A stretch of DNA of 64,000 nucleotides, taken from assembly GCF_900111095.1 (NCBI RefSeq), contig NZ_FOGB01000003.1, forward strand, positions 337,710-401,709. Reading direction: 5' to 3'. The position numbers and the translations under genes are program-made. The DNA is from Amphritea atlantica (GTDB lineage: Bacteria > Pseudomonadota > Gammaproteobacteria > Pseudomonadales > Balneatricaceae). This document shows, piece after piece, positions 45,938-54,302 of the stretch. The notes under the pieces are model-generated. The model saw only the letters and a program-made list of their open reading frames with translations. It was not told the origin of the DNA and did no database searches. Position 1 is the stretch's first letter; each line of letters opens with the position of its first letter.

Positions 45938-46023
45938 TATTACAATCCATCAGGTTCTGTTTGCTCCAGTGTGCGGTATCAGACCAGGCAAATCAATCGC
46001 TACTGATAACGGCAGAGTGAGAA

Positions 46024-46224
46024 TCAGCGGTGGTTATTACTTTCCGGTTCATCAGGCACAACCAGAGAAATATCATGCATGGTGAAGATGAAACAGCTTT
46101 CACAGTGACGGCACTGGTAGATCTCAGCTACCGGTTTTTTTAACAGAGACTTCAGACCCGGATGTGGCTCAGTGTCAAACTTCGATTCGATCAGAAACTG
46201 GCAATCCCGACAGTGTGGTTGCAT
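46024..46224 (-). CDS. 66-residue zinc-ribbon-like protein
   Basis: A small protein with two pairs of cysteines: C-R-D-C near residue 5-8 and C-R-H-C-E-S-C near residue 38-44, separated by a 30-residue loop, which would fit a zinc ribbon. The tail (TMHDISLVVPDEPESNNHR) is acidic. GGGGGG precedes ATG 46224. No named family. It lies directly upstream of the dGTPase-like gene, possibly the same transcript, and divergent from the copper operon. Confidence 0.65.
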   Translation of the reverse strand: MQPHCRDCQFLIESKFDTEPHPGLKSLLKKPVAEIYQCRHCESCFIFTMHDISLVVPDEPESNNHR

Positions 46225-46527
46225 ATATCCCCCCCCAGAGCTACAGCAGACAACTCTCAGTATAGATCTATTACCGGTTATAACATTAATAATTCATACC
46301 AAAACCAGACAAACCCCGTACCAATAATCCAGTATTGCTCTTTAATATCAACGCTATAACACTTATATATCGTTTAGATTTTAAACAAATATAGTTATAA
46401 CATCTTATTCTGTTCCACATGTCTCAACCAGGAAACGTTTCACTAATCCATTGATAATGCGACAATTTGCCACATTCAGATCCGCACCTGGATCGGGGAC
46501 AATTCATTGCAGAGGAAAGATCCACTG
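46225..46527. other. Divergent intergenic region upstream of the copper-delivery operon
   Basis: This is about 303 bases, AT-rich between 46260 and 46420. It separates the minus-strand zinc-ribbon gene and the plus-strand copper operon, so it should contain promoters for both. I see no obvious coding frame and no convincing regulator palindrome. Confidence 0.5.
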
Positions 46528-47004
46528 ATGGGCCAGACTGTAGCCAAAAATAGTAAACCGCAATACCTGTACCTGGTCTTGTTGGGGGGATTCATTCTGG
46601 CAATATGGCTGGGTTCAAAAATGTTTGCTTTACCCTCTGTGCAATCGCCTGGGATGGCCAGCAATTGCGATCTTAACCAGCAGAGTTGCACGGTCGATAT
46701 GGGGGAAGTAAGTCTGTCTGTGGATATTCAACCCAGGCCCGTTCGCTCACTGACACCGCTGAACTACCGGGTCAGCATTAATGGGACCAGCGCCAGCAAA
46801 GTAATCATCGATCTGCAGGGCAGTGAAATGTATATGGGCATCAATCAGACTGAACTAACCGCTGACGAAAGCAGCCCCGGAGCTTTTAGTGGACAGGGTG
46901 AGTTAGCCATCTGCACCACCGGTGAGATGTTATGGCGACTGACCGTCTCGGCAGAAACCGCTGCCGGACCAATCAACACATGGTTTGAATTCAGAGCAAA
47001 ATAA
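46528..47004 (+). CDS. Membrane-anchored FixH/YtkA-like protein of the copper operon
   Basis: This 158-residue protein has one N-terminal transmembrane helix (about 15-35, LYLVLLGGFILAIWLGS) and a periplasmic beta-rich domain with one cysteine pair (CDLNQQSC) and a later Cys (AICTTGEM). Its sequence VSLSVDIQPRPVRSLTPLNYRVSI suggests an immunoglobulin-like fold related to YtkA/FixH. Met-rich MYMGINQTEL near residue 111 may hold copper. ATG 46528 follows AGAGGAAAG; a TTG at 46507 is less likely. It overlaps the SCO gene by 1 base. The role in copper supply is inferred from position. Confidence 0.75.
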   Translation: MGQTVAKNSKPQYLYLVLLGGFILAIWLGSKMFALPSVQSPGMASNCDLNQQSCTVDMGEVSLSVDIQPRPVRSLTPLNYRVSINGTSASKVIIDLQGSEMYMGINQTELTADESSPGAFSGQGELAICTTGEMLWRLTVSAETAAGPINTWFEFRAK

Positions 47005-47606
47005 TGGCAAGCAACCTGACGACACTACGCAACCTGTTACTCCTGACGCTGGCCCTGCTCGCAGGCATCGTCACCGCTTATATACTGTCCCCGCAAAGTG
47101 GTTCACCGGGGCAGCCAATGCTGAAAACCCTGGGGGGGGATTTCACCCTGCAGGGGGTCGATGGCGATGTTTCCCTGCACGATTTTAAAGGCAAAGTGGT
47201 CCTGATCTATTTTGGCTATACCCACTGTCCGGATGTTTGCCCAACCTCTCTGGCGGTGATATCTCAGGCGATGAAAAACCTCGATCCCGATCAGCGGGAG
47301 CAGGTTCAACCCATCTTTATCAGCGTGGACCCTGACCGTGACACCCCGGAAAAGCTGGCTGAGTACAGCGCGTTCTTCTACCCGTCTATTATTGGTGTCA
47401 CCGGCAGTCGGGAAAAAATTGACCAGACGGTCTCACAGTACGGTGCATTTTACCGCATTGTCGATATGAAGGATTCAGCGATGGGATATGCCGTTGATCA
47501 CTCCTCCCGTATCTACCTGATCAATAAACAGGGTGAACTGAGCAGCACTGTGGCCCACGGCACACCACCTGAAAAACTGGAGACTGAGATAAAAGCACTG
47601 CTTTAA
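47004..47606 (+). CDS. SCO1/SenC copper chaperone for cytochrome c oxidase
   Basis: This 200-residue protein is anchored by an N-terminal helix (about 10-28) with a periplasmic thioredoxin-like fold. Copper ligands: C75 and C79 in FGYTHCPDVCP and H166 in YAVDHSSRIYLI. GGDFTLQGVDGDVSLHDFKGKVVLIYF matches the family. It delivers copper to the CuA site of oxidase subunit II or acts as its reductant. The ATG overlaps the preceding stop (TAATG). The PCuAC gene follows 60 bases later. Confidence 0.95.
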   Translation: MASNLTTLRNLLLLTLALLAGIVTAYILSPQSGSPGQPMLKTLGGDFTLQGVDGDVSLHDFKGKVVLIYFGYTHCPDVCPTSLAVISQAMKNLDPDQREQVQPIFISVDPDRDTPEKLAEYSAFFYPSIIGVTGSREKIDQTVSQYGAFYRIVDMKDSAMGYAVDHSSRIYLINKQGELSSTVAHGTPPEKLETEIKALL

Positions 47607-47665
47607 TAACCGACAAGGCACTCTGGTCTTCGACACAGGATGTTATCAACAATTCCACTATCACT

Positions 47666-48151
47666 ATGGATAAAAACGTTATGAAAAAGCTTATTACGCT
47701 GGTTGCCGCACTGACACTTTCAGCTTCCGCTTTTGCCGAGGTCCGGGTCGACCACCCCTATGCCCGCGCTGTGCCACCGGGACAACCTAACAGTGCTGCT
47801 TTTATGACGCTGACGAACAACAGCGATACAGAAGTATCTCTGGTTTCAGCGTCCTCCTCAGTTGCCAAGGTTGCCGAGCTGCATACTCACACTCAGGAAA
47901 ACGGGGTGATGAAAATGCGCAGGATTCCGGAGATAACCCTGCAAGCCAATGAGCAGGTAGAACTGAAACCCGGTGGCCTTCATGTTATGTTGATAGGCCT
48001 GAAGCAGAACCTGGCTAAAGATCAGACCATTGATCTGACACTGAATTTCAGCGATGGCAGCTCAGAGAAGCTGGATATCAAAGTGATGGATGTCATGTCT
48101 GGCATGGGTAATATGCAGATGCATAATGGGATGAAAAAACAAACGCCCTGA
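47666..48151 (+). CDS. Periplasmic copper chaperone PCuAC
   Basis: This 161-residue exported cupredoxin-like protein has a signal peptide ending near AFA-EV. The copper motif H-x10-M-x21-H-x-M is recognisable: H in ELHTHTQ, M in VMKMRRI and H/M in GGLHVMLIG. The C-terminus is Met-rich (MDVMSGMGNMQMHNGM), further copper ligands. ATG 47666 or ATG 47681 (MKKLITLVAAL) may be the real start; neither has a strong Shine-Dalgarno. It works with SCO in CuA assembly. Ends at a strong terminator. Confidence 0.93.
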   Translation: MDKNVMKKLITLVAALTLSASAFAEVRVDHPYARAVPPGQPNSAAFMTLTNNSDTEVSLVSASSSVAKVAELHTHTQENGVMKMRRIPEITLQANEQVELKPGGLHVMLIGLKQNLAKDQTIDLTLNFSDGSSEKLDIKVMDVMSGMGNMQMHNGMKKQTP

Positions 48152-48161
48152 TATCTGAAAC

Positions 48162-48192
48162 AAAAAAACCGGCATCTTCTGCCGGTTTTTTT
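48162..48192. terminator. Bidirectional rho-independent terminator
   Basis: AAAAAAACCGGCA, 5-base loop, TGCCGGTTTTTTT (48180-48192) is a perfect stem. It lies 10 bases after the PCuAC stop and touches the epmC stop (48191-48193), serving both convergent genes. Confidence 0.93.
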
Positions 48193-48727
48193 ATTTTCCA
48201 TCCAGTGAAAACTGATCGGCGCTGAGTGGCGCTGTAGCATAATAGTGTTGCAACGCTTTAATCAGGGCTGCTGGACGTTCGGGCAAACCATCGACAAGAT
48301 AACGCTTAACCTGCGACAGTACAGCCGACTTAAACTCCTTACTGGCACCGATATCGCTGCCAAGATTATCAGCACTGAAATGAAATTTATGGCCTGCAGC
48401 CTCCGACAGCAGCCACTCCAGCGCCTGCGGTTTAACCTCAACCTTCTCAAATTCGGCCTGCTCTTCAGCTGTTCGGCCATCAGGCTTATACCAGTAACCA
48501 AAATCGACCAGTTGACGACGCTGCTCGCCGGCAACACACCAATGGCTGATCTCATGCAGCGCACTGGCAAAGAAACCGTGGGCAAAGATAACCCGGTGTT
48601 TGGGATGGCTGGCATCGGCTGGCAGATAGATCGGTTCATCGTCTCCTCTGACCAGCTCAGTATTCAGTGTTTCGCTGAAAAGTCCGTTAAAAAGACCGAT
48701 CAGGCTTTCAGGGGTCGGTTGTGTCAT
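48191..48727 (-). CDS. epmC: Elongation factor P hydroxylase EpmC
   Basis: EpmC hydroxylates the beta-lysyl modification on EF-P. The 178-residue protein has the YfcM signature HRVIFAHGFFASALHEISHWC, with HEISH at 58-62 as the iron-binding site. DFGYWYKPDGRTAEEQAEFEKVEVKPQA is also typical. The stop falls in the terminator at 48191. A weak Shine-Dalgarno is present. EpmA/EpmB are not in this window. Confidence 0.94.
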   Translation of the reverse strand: MTQPTPESLIGLFNGLFSETLNTELVRGDDEPIYLPADASHPKHRVIFAHGFFASALHEISHWCVAGEQRRQLVDFGYWYKPDGRTAEEQAEFEKVEVKPQALEWLLSEAAGHKFHFSADNLGSDIGASKEFKSAVLSQVKRYLVDGLPERPAALIKALQHYYATAPLSADQFSLDGK

Positions 48728-48740
48728 TTTGTCGATATTC

Positions 48741-49415
48741 TTACTGCTGATATTTAACCCAGGTTTGCTGATTCAGCCACCAACTATCACCACTGTTATG
48801 GTCGATACGGGCGGCAACATACCCTTTGACATCACTGTTAGCAGGCAACAACTGTATATCGTAGGAGGAGATTGATGGTGTCTGTTCCTCTTCAAGTGGC
48901 TGCCAGCTGTTAGCGGCAGAGATCCAGCTCTCGCCGGAAAAACGATTGTAACGAATCATTACCCACTGCCCTTTCGCGGTATAGCAACTGGCCAGTTTAA
49001 ATGGATCACCACCGCCCAGCTCCGGCGCAATCTGCTGTAACTCAGTTAACTGCTGATCCAGCCGTTGCATCATGTCCGACAAGCCGGGATCTGGCTCTGC
49101 AGCCTGAGGTTTTTCAACAGCCGAACGTTTAACCTCCTGCGCCAGCACCTGAAACTGGGTCAGTAACAACTGCACACGCTCAGCAACAGAGCTGTTCTGT
49201 ACTTTGAGTTCGAGAAACTGCTCCTGTAACAGCGTGATACGTCCATTCAACTGATCGAACTGTGCAGACTGATCCAGGGTATCCGGTGGTGAGCCCGCCT
49301 GCTGCGCAGCCGAAGATGGCCCAGCGGGTGAACTGGCTTCCGGCTGGACATTGGCGGCATTACAGCCAGCCAGTGTGAATATGCTCAGAAGGGATAATAA
49401 AGCGACTCGGTTCAC
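48741..49415 (-). CDS. Lipoprotein with coiled coil and C-terminal twin Trp repeats
   Basis: This 224-residue protein starts at GTG with AAGGAG upstream. The lipobox is T-L-A-G-C (Cys18). A Pro/Ala/Ser-rich linker (about 20-50) is followed by a long coiled coil (about 50-125, QFDQLNGRITLLQEQFLELK), and a C-terminal domain with two repeats R-Y-N-R-F-S-G-E-S-W-x6-W and R-I-D-H-N-S-G-D-S-W-W-x6-W. The family is not recognised. The layout suggests an envelope-attached binding protein. The start is 14 bases upstream of epmC, so they may be co-transcribed. Confidence 0.8.
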   Translation of the reverse strand: MNRVALLSLLSIFTLAGCNAANVQPEASSPAGPSSAAQQAGSPPDTLDQSAQFDQLNGRITLLQEQFLELKVQNSSVAERVQLLLTQFQVLAQEVKRSAVEKPQAAEPDPGLSDMMQRLDQQLTELQQIAPELGGGDPFKLASCYTAKGQWVMIRYNRFSGESWISAANSWQPLEEEQTPSISSYDIQLLPANSDVKGYVAARIDHNSGDSWWLNQQTWVKYQQ

Positions 49416-49615
49416 AAACTTCTCCTTCTCATTTGTGCGCCCATTCTAACGGATGCACAGGCTGAGTAGAACCGCTTTTCCCCTGACATGAAGAGATTCG
49501 CTGACCTGGGTTAATACAGATCGGACGAACTGCATAGAAGAGGCTATTCAGGCCGCATAATCCAGGACAATACGAAGCTCAGCAAGGTGACTGCAATCAA
49601 CAAAAGGTTACTAAG

Positions 49616-49930
49616 CTATTCGATTTTAGCCGTCTGACTACCGGACTTCCCGGTATTCTCAACCCAGCTAATCGTCAACGTTTCTCCCGTAGCCCCACCG
49701 GAAAAGCTAAAGGCCAGAAAAGGATTTTCAGCGATGGCGGTACTGAGATTTGCAGCAAAAACAGGCTTCCCTTCATGCATCACTTTAATCTCGCGCAAAA
49801 ACTTAGCCGATATTATCTGGCCGGTCTTTTTATCGGTGCGCTGTCCATCCTCCATACTATGGCGAACCTTGAGCTTGACCTGAGTTATACCGTTCTGCAT
49901 GTGGGCGCTAACATTTATCATATCAGCCAT
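49616..49930 (-). CDS. soxZ: Thiosulfate carrier subunit SoxZ
   Basis: This 104-residue protein is one half of the SoxYZ carrier. It matches the immunoglobulin-like SoxZ: IQ/NGITQVKLKVRHSMEDGQRTDKKTGQIISAKFLREIKVMHEGKPVFAANLSTAIAENPFLAFSFSG. Overlaps the soxY stop by 8 bases (49923-49930). No SoxA, SoxB, SoxCD or SoxX lies nearby in this window. Confidence 0.94.
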   Translation of the reverse strand: MADMINVSAHMQNGITQVKLKVRHSMEDGQRTDKKTGQIISAKFLREIKVMHEGKPVFAANLSTAIAENPFLAFSFSGGATGETLTISWVENTGKSGSQTAKIE

Positions 49931-50378
49931 CTTTGCACCCTCCGTTGGTCACTTTCGTTTCCTGCGAGGCGCTCAACAGTTGACCATCCGCTTTGACTAC
50001 CGCTGTAATACTGGATGACTCACGCATCCGGATCCGGGTAGACACCGACGGCTCAGTGTCTGGCGGGATAATAAACTGAGCCACCAGAGGGTGAAGATTG
50101 GCTTCCACAAACAGACTGATGGACTCAACATTGGCCAGTGAGGTCTTTACTGTAACCGGCACCATAGCCCCATCAGCAGCGATGCGGGGCGCTTTAACAC
50201 TAACCTGATCACTGGCAACAGGCACGCCACCCAGCAACAGTTTCACGGCAAACCCCTGGCTTTGTGCAGCAAAAGCGCTTTTATTCCACGCCATTGCCAG
50301 GCTCGGCATCAGTGCCCCAACACCCACCAAAGCCCCACCATTGATGATCGCCTTTACAATGGCACGCCGATTCAACAT
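49923..50378 (-). CDS. soxY: Thiosulfate carrier subunit SoxY with variant C-terminus
   Basis: SoxY carries thiosulfate-derived sulfur on a swinging C-terminal cysteine. The 151-residue protein has a Tat-type signal (M-L-N-R-R-A-I-V-K, ending AMA-WN), the mid-region ISLFVEANLHPLVAQFIIPPDTEPSVSTRIRMRESSSITAVV, and ends TNGGCKDG, with Cys148. The canonical tail is G-G-C-G-G; here Lys and Asp follow the Cys, which would change flexibility. The gene is first in the soxYZ pair. GAGGG is 9 bases upstream. Confidence 0.92.
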   Translation of the reverse strand: MLNRRAIVKAIINGGALVGVGALMPSLAMAWNKSAFAAQSQGFAVKLLLGGVPVASDQVSVKAPRIAADGAMVPVTVKTSLANVESISLFVEANLHPLVAQFIIPPDTEPSVSTRIRMRESSSITAVVKADGQLLSASQETKVTNGGCKDG

Positions 50379-50548
50379 TGTTTCAGCCCTCTATGCTTCG
50401 CTACTCTTGCCTATCCTGCCCTCACCCCGGGCAAGATAACGCATCCCCACGGGTTTCTCACTAATTTGAGACAATATAAATCTATTGAACTCAGGCGCCC
50501 TTCCTCTTCTGACAACCTCAACAGGAAGCAATAACAGGCGCCCCCTGC

Positions 50549-51328
50549 TCAGCGATGTTGCCACTCTGGTTTTCGCTTATGAATGAAGGCATCAATCCCC
50601 TCACCAGCATCGTGAGTAAGCATATTTTCCGTCATCACCCGACTGCATTCGATGTAAGCCTGCTCCAGAGGCTTATCTATCTGACGGGCATAGGCCAGCT
50701 TACCGATAGAGATCGCCTTACGTGAGCTGGCGGCAATTTTAGTAGCCACCTCCCCGGCTTTTTGTCCCACAGATGATTCAGGAACGACCCAGTTCAGCAG
50801 GCCTATTTCAGCCGCCTTTTCAGCACTGATCATATCACCAAGCAGCAACATCTCCATCGCATGTTTCTTACTCACGGCACGACTCAGAGCTACCATCGGC
50901 GTCGAACAAAACAGACCGATATTAACCCCGGGCGTCGCAAAACGTGCGGTTTCACTGGCCACCGCCAGGTCACAACTGGCGACCAGTTGACAACCCGCCG
51001 CCGTCGCGACACCGTGAACCTGTGCAATCACCGGAACCGGAAGATTTACGATTCGCTGCATCAGCGTTGAGCAGGTTTCAAAGGTGCACTGATAATAGCT
51101 TTCCTCTCCCTCTCCCAACATCTGCTTCAGATCATGACCGGAGCAGAATCCACGGCCATTACCCCGCAAAATAACAACACGGACAGCGATATCTTCAGCA
51201 ATCGCGTCAAATGCGGCGATGAGCGCTTGCATCAGCTCCATAGAGAGAGAGTTATATGCATCAGGGCGGTTTAGTGTCAGTGTGCAGATACCATCAGCAT
51301 CCTCACGGATCAATAGGGTGTCACTCAT
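50549..51328 (-). CDS. Enoyl-CoA hydratase/isomerase family protein
   Basis: This 259-residue crotonase-superfamily protein has oxyanion-hole segments GRGFCSGHDLKQM and GVATAAGCQLVASCDLAVASE, and FATPGVNIGLFCSTPMVALSRAV in place of the usual catalytic Glu loop. The residues do not settle whether it hydrates, isomerises or does something else. GAGG precedes the ATG. It stands alone between soxYZ and the YaiI-type gene. Confidence 0.92.
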   Translation of the reverse strand: MSDTLLIREDADGICTLTLNRPDAYNSLSMELMQALIAAFDAIAEDIAVRVVILRGNGRGFCSGHDLKQMLGEGEESYYQCTFETCSTLMQRIVNLPVPVIAQVHGVATAAGCQLVASCDLAVASETARFATPGVNIGLFCSTPMVALSRAVSKKHAMEMLLLGDMISAEKAAEIGLLNWVVPESSVGQKAGEVATKIAASSRKAISIGKLAYARQIDKPLEQAYIECSRVMTENMLTHDAGEGIDAFIHKRKPEWQHR

Positions 51329-51440
51329 AGCGGCCTCAGTTATTGTTTTATGTTAGAGCAAACGCTAAAGCAAAACCGGCAAAAAATAAAGGATATCCCC
51401 TATTTTTAGACTAAAAGCGAAGTAGGCAGGCTTGCATGGG

Positions 51441-51893
51441 TTATTGACGCAACTGTTTAGCCAGAAACCGGTCCAGCTGATTGGCAAACAGCTGACGATC
51501 CTGCTGGTTTAGTTTGGCAGGGCCTCCGGTGTCAATGCCAGAACTGCGAAGCTGATCCATAAAGTCACGCATATTCAGTCTCTGGCGAATATTTTCAGGG
51601 GTATAGAACTCCCCCCGGGGGTTCAGTGCATGTGCCCCCTTTTCCAGCACCTCGGAAGCCAGCGGGATATCGGCCGTAATCACCAGATCTCCTGCATTGC
51701 ACTTCTGCACGATATAGTTATCAGCAACATCAAACCCGGCAGGCACCTGCACCGCACTGATAAAAGCAGACGGCGGCGTTGATAAAAACTGATTAGCAAC
51801 CAGAACCGTTTTAATACCCAAACGTTGTGCCGCGCGAAACAGAATCTCCTTCACCACATTAGGACAGGCATCCGCATCAACCCAGATATTCAT
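51441..51893 (-). CDS. YaiI/YqxD-family protein (DUF188)
   Basis: This 150-residue protein of the UPF0178 family starts [22 protein letters not shown], the signature motif. Two further conserved regions, [35 protein letters not shown] and [15 protein letters not shown], follow. The fold is PIN-like with a conserved Asp pair (D-A-D), so nuclease or metal-binding activity has been suggested, unproven. Its start is 18 bases after the ttcA stop, suggesting co-transcription. Confidence 0.94.
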   Translation of the reverse strand: MNIWVDADACPNVVKEILFRAAQRLGIKTVLVANQFLSTPPSAFISAVQVPAGFDVADNYIVQKCNAGDLVITADIPLASEVLEKGAHALNPRGEFYTPENIRQRLNMRDFMDQLRSSGIDTGGPAKLNQQDRQLFANQLDRFLAKQLRQ

Positions 51894-51911
51894 AGACGGG
51901 TCCGGTTGTGA

Positions 51912-52796
51912 TCAGAGTGAGAGAATGTCGATCATCTCCGGCATCTCTTTCGCCGGAGCACTAAAGCTATTGTCAGGATCACTGATACCATGGGCAAAGC
52001 CGCGTTGCAGCCCCTTAAAATCAAACAGCTCAGTATCGACAAGGTGGGAGGGAACCACATGTCTCAATGAGCGGAACATGGTTTCAATACGTCCCGGATG
52101 ATGTTTATCCCAGTCCTGTAACATCTCTTTAACTACCTGACGCTGCAGGCCATCCTGCGACCCGCACAGATTACAGGGGATAATGGGGAATCCGCGCATC
52201 TCAGCATAGGCCGCGATATCTTTCTCGCGGGCATAGGCCAGCGGACGGATCACCATATTCTTGCCATCATCGCTCACCAGCTTCGGCGGCATCGATTTCA
52301 GCTTGCCCCCATAAAACATGTTGAGGAAGAAGGTTTCCAGAATATCATCACGGTGATGTCCCAGGGCGATCTTATTGGCCCCGATCTGCTCGGCAAAGCC
52401 ATACAGCGTGCCGCGACGCAGACGGGAACATAATGCACAGGTAGTTTTACCCTCCGGCACCAGTTCTTTAACAACCGAATAGGTATCTCTTTCGACAATA
52501 TGAAACGGCACACCTACCTGAGTCAGATACTCAGGCAGCACATGTTCGGGAAAGCCTGGCTGCTTCTGATCCAGGTTAACGGCAACAAGGTCAAAACTGA
52601 TCGGGGCACTCTTCTGAAGGTTCATCAGAATATCCAGCATGGCAAAAGAGTCTTTACCACCGGACAGACACACCATCACCTTATCGCCATCTTCGATCAT
52701 ATTAAAATCTTCGATTGCGCGACCAGTTTCCCGACGCAGGCGTTTTTGCAGTTTGTTTAGCCGGGTTTTCTGTTGTTTTGCCAGTTCTTCGCTCAT
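51912..52796 (-). CDS. ttcA: tRNA 2-thiocytidine synthetase TtcA
   Basis: TtcA thiolates cytidine 32 of tRNA using a [4Fe-4S] cluster and ATP. The 294-residue protein has the PP-loop [15 protein letters not shown] near residue 50, [10 protein letters not shown] carrying the cluster-binding CxxC, and a third Cys in [28 protein letters not shown] matches the family. ATG 52796 gives the usual N-terminus [25 protein letters not shown]; a longer in-frame start at 52850 lacks support. Confidence 0.95.
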   Translation of the reverse strand: MSEELAKQQKTRLNKLQKRLRRETGRAIEDFNMIEDGDKVMVCLSGGKDSFAMLDILMNLQKSAPISFDLVAVNLDQKQPGFPEHVLPEYLTQVGVPFHIVERDTYSVVKELVPEGKTTCALCSRLRRGTLYGFAEQIGANKIALGHHRDDILETFFLNMFYGGKLKSMPPKLVSDDGKNMVIRPLAYAREKDIAAYAEMRGFPIIPCNLCGSQDGLQRQVVKEMLQDWDKHHPGRIETMFRSLRHVVPSHLVDTELFDFKGLQRGFAHGISDPDNSFSAPAKEMPEMIDILSL

Positions 52797-52914
52797 ATAC
52801 ACTTTCTGGAAGCAGTTTAAAAAGGCGGCGATTATAGCGGATAACAACAAAATAATCAGCCTGCAAATCCGCTGCGATCAAAACTGATCACAGCGAACAA
52901 ACAGACGCTTTAGC

Positions 52915-54267
52915 TTAGTCACGCAGAGCGGAGATCTCTGCCTGGTCTTCGCTGGTCAGGATTGACTCACGATCAAGATTCAGAACGGTCAACAACTCAC
53001 CCATTGCATTCAGAACCCTGAACTGTGTCATGATACGATCTTTATCGGCTTTAAGAAGCTCTTTACGCGCTTCAAACAGTTCATTCTCTGCATCCAGCAG
53101 GTCAACCAGAGTACGGCGCCCCAGCTTAAACTGCTGCTTGTATGCATCCAGCGTTTTCTCAGCTTCAATCACATGCGCTTCCAGAAACTCCATCTGACGT
53201 TCCAGCAGCTGGTAGGCGTTCCAGGACAGGCTCATACCTTCAGCCACTTCCCGCTGTGCCCGGTCGCGAATCGCACTGGCCTCCATCAACTGGTAGTACG
53301 CTTCTTTCTGACGATAGCTGTCTGCATTACCGTTAAACAGGTTATAACGCATCCGGATCATCGCTGTCAGATCATTGTTATATCCAGCGGCTCCATCAAG
53401 ATTATTATTCCAGGTGCCTCCCAGTTCCAGACGAACATCTGGATGAAAATCTGAGTCCCGGGTCTTCAGCTGAGCAACAGCGGCATCAACATCAAACTGT
53501 GCAGACAACAGTGTCGGATGCACCTTACCCGCTCTTTCAAGTGCCTGCTCATAGGAGACCGGCATATACTGATCCACCGCTGCGGGTTTTACCAGCCCGA
53601 TCGCTTCCTGTCCGACAACCTTGTAGTAGCGGGCTTTAGCATCAAGAACATTATTATCGGTCGCCAGGTAGTTGGAATGCGCCCGACTCAACCGCCCCTT
53701 AACCTGTGACAGATCGGAAGCAGATCCAAGCCCATGCTCTGAACGCTTACGAATACCATCCAGAATCTCTATATGGGATTCCAGGTTAGCTGCCGCCAGA
53801 ACAGACGCTTCCTGAGCATTAATCACGGTCATGTAAGCGTCAGCAACTTCCAGTGTGGTGTTTTCTGCGACACTCCAGAGCTGATAGCGCTGAGCTTCCG
53901 CTTCTGCGGTGGTCCGGTCATTGTCATTTTTAGTCCGCAGACCATCGTACAATAACTGACTCATGGTCAGTGACGCTTCGCCACGCTCCAGATCAACATA
54001 GTCGGAGCTGCCGGTTGCCGCACGGGTAGATGGACTATTGGTCCACTCACCGCCCCAGCCCAGCGCGGCATCGACTTTCGGTTTGTAGCCCGCTCTGGAC
54101 ACACCGATCTGCTCGATACGACTCAGATACTGACTTTTTACAATTGCGACTTCAGGTGAATTACCAATCGCAAATGATGTTGCTTCCACCAGAGTCTGCG
54201 ATGAGACTGTGCCTGACCATGCGAGTAACGTCAGCGCGCACACGCCAACCCTGTTTATCTTACCCAT
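52915..54267 (-). CDS. TolC-family outer-membrane protein of the type I secretion system (LapE-like)
   Basis: This 450-residue outer-membrane channel has a signal peptide (about 1-23) and two TolC repeats (LVEATSFAIGNSPEVAIVKSQYLSR and RAGKVHPTLLSAQFDVDAAVAQLK). The C-terminal signature is GRRTLVDLLDAENELFEARKELLKADKDRIMTQFRVLNAMGELL. It is the last gene of the adhesin/T1SS block, 35 bases after the HlyD gene. GGGGGGAACGG precedes the ATG. It channels the giant adhesin across the outer membrane, and may double as its anchor as in Lap systems. Confidence 0.93.
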   Translation of the reverse strand: MGKINRVGVCALTLLAWSGTVSSQTLVEATSFAIGNSPEVAIVKSQYLSRIEQIGVSRAGYKPKVDAALGWGGEWTNSPSTRAATGSSDYVDLERGEASLTMSQLLYDGLRTKNDNDRTTAEAEAQRYQLWSVAENTTLEVADAYMTVINAQEASVLAAANLESHIEILDGIRKRSEHGLGSASDLSQVKGRLSRAHSNYLATDNNVLDAKARYYKVVGQEAIGLVKPAAVDQYMPVSYEQALERAGKVHPTLLSAQFDVDAAVAQLKTRDSDFHPDVRLELGGTWNNNLDGAAGYNNDLTAMIRMRYNLFNGNADSYRQKEAYYQLMEASAIRDRAQREVAEGMSLSWNAYQLLERQMEFLEAHVIEAEKTLDAYKQQFKLGRRTLVDLLDAENELFEARKELLKADKDRIMTQFRVLNAMGELLTVLNLDRESILTSEDQAEISALRD

Positions 54268-54302
54268 AGAACCGTTCCCCCCGGATAAAGTCCATCTTAA
54301 CG

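Noticed and set aside
46440..46500. FNR-like or other regulator palindrome (TTGAT...GACAA) before the copper operon
   Set aside because: Half-sites do not match the FNR spacing or the right-hand ATCAA; not enough evidence.
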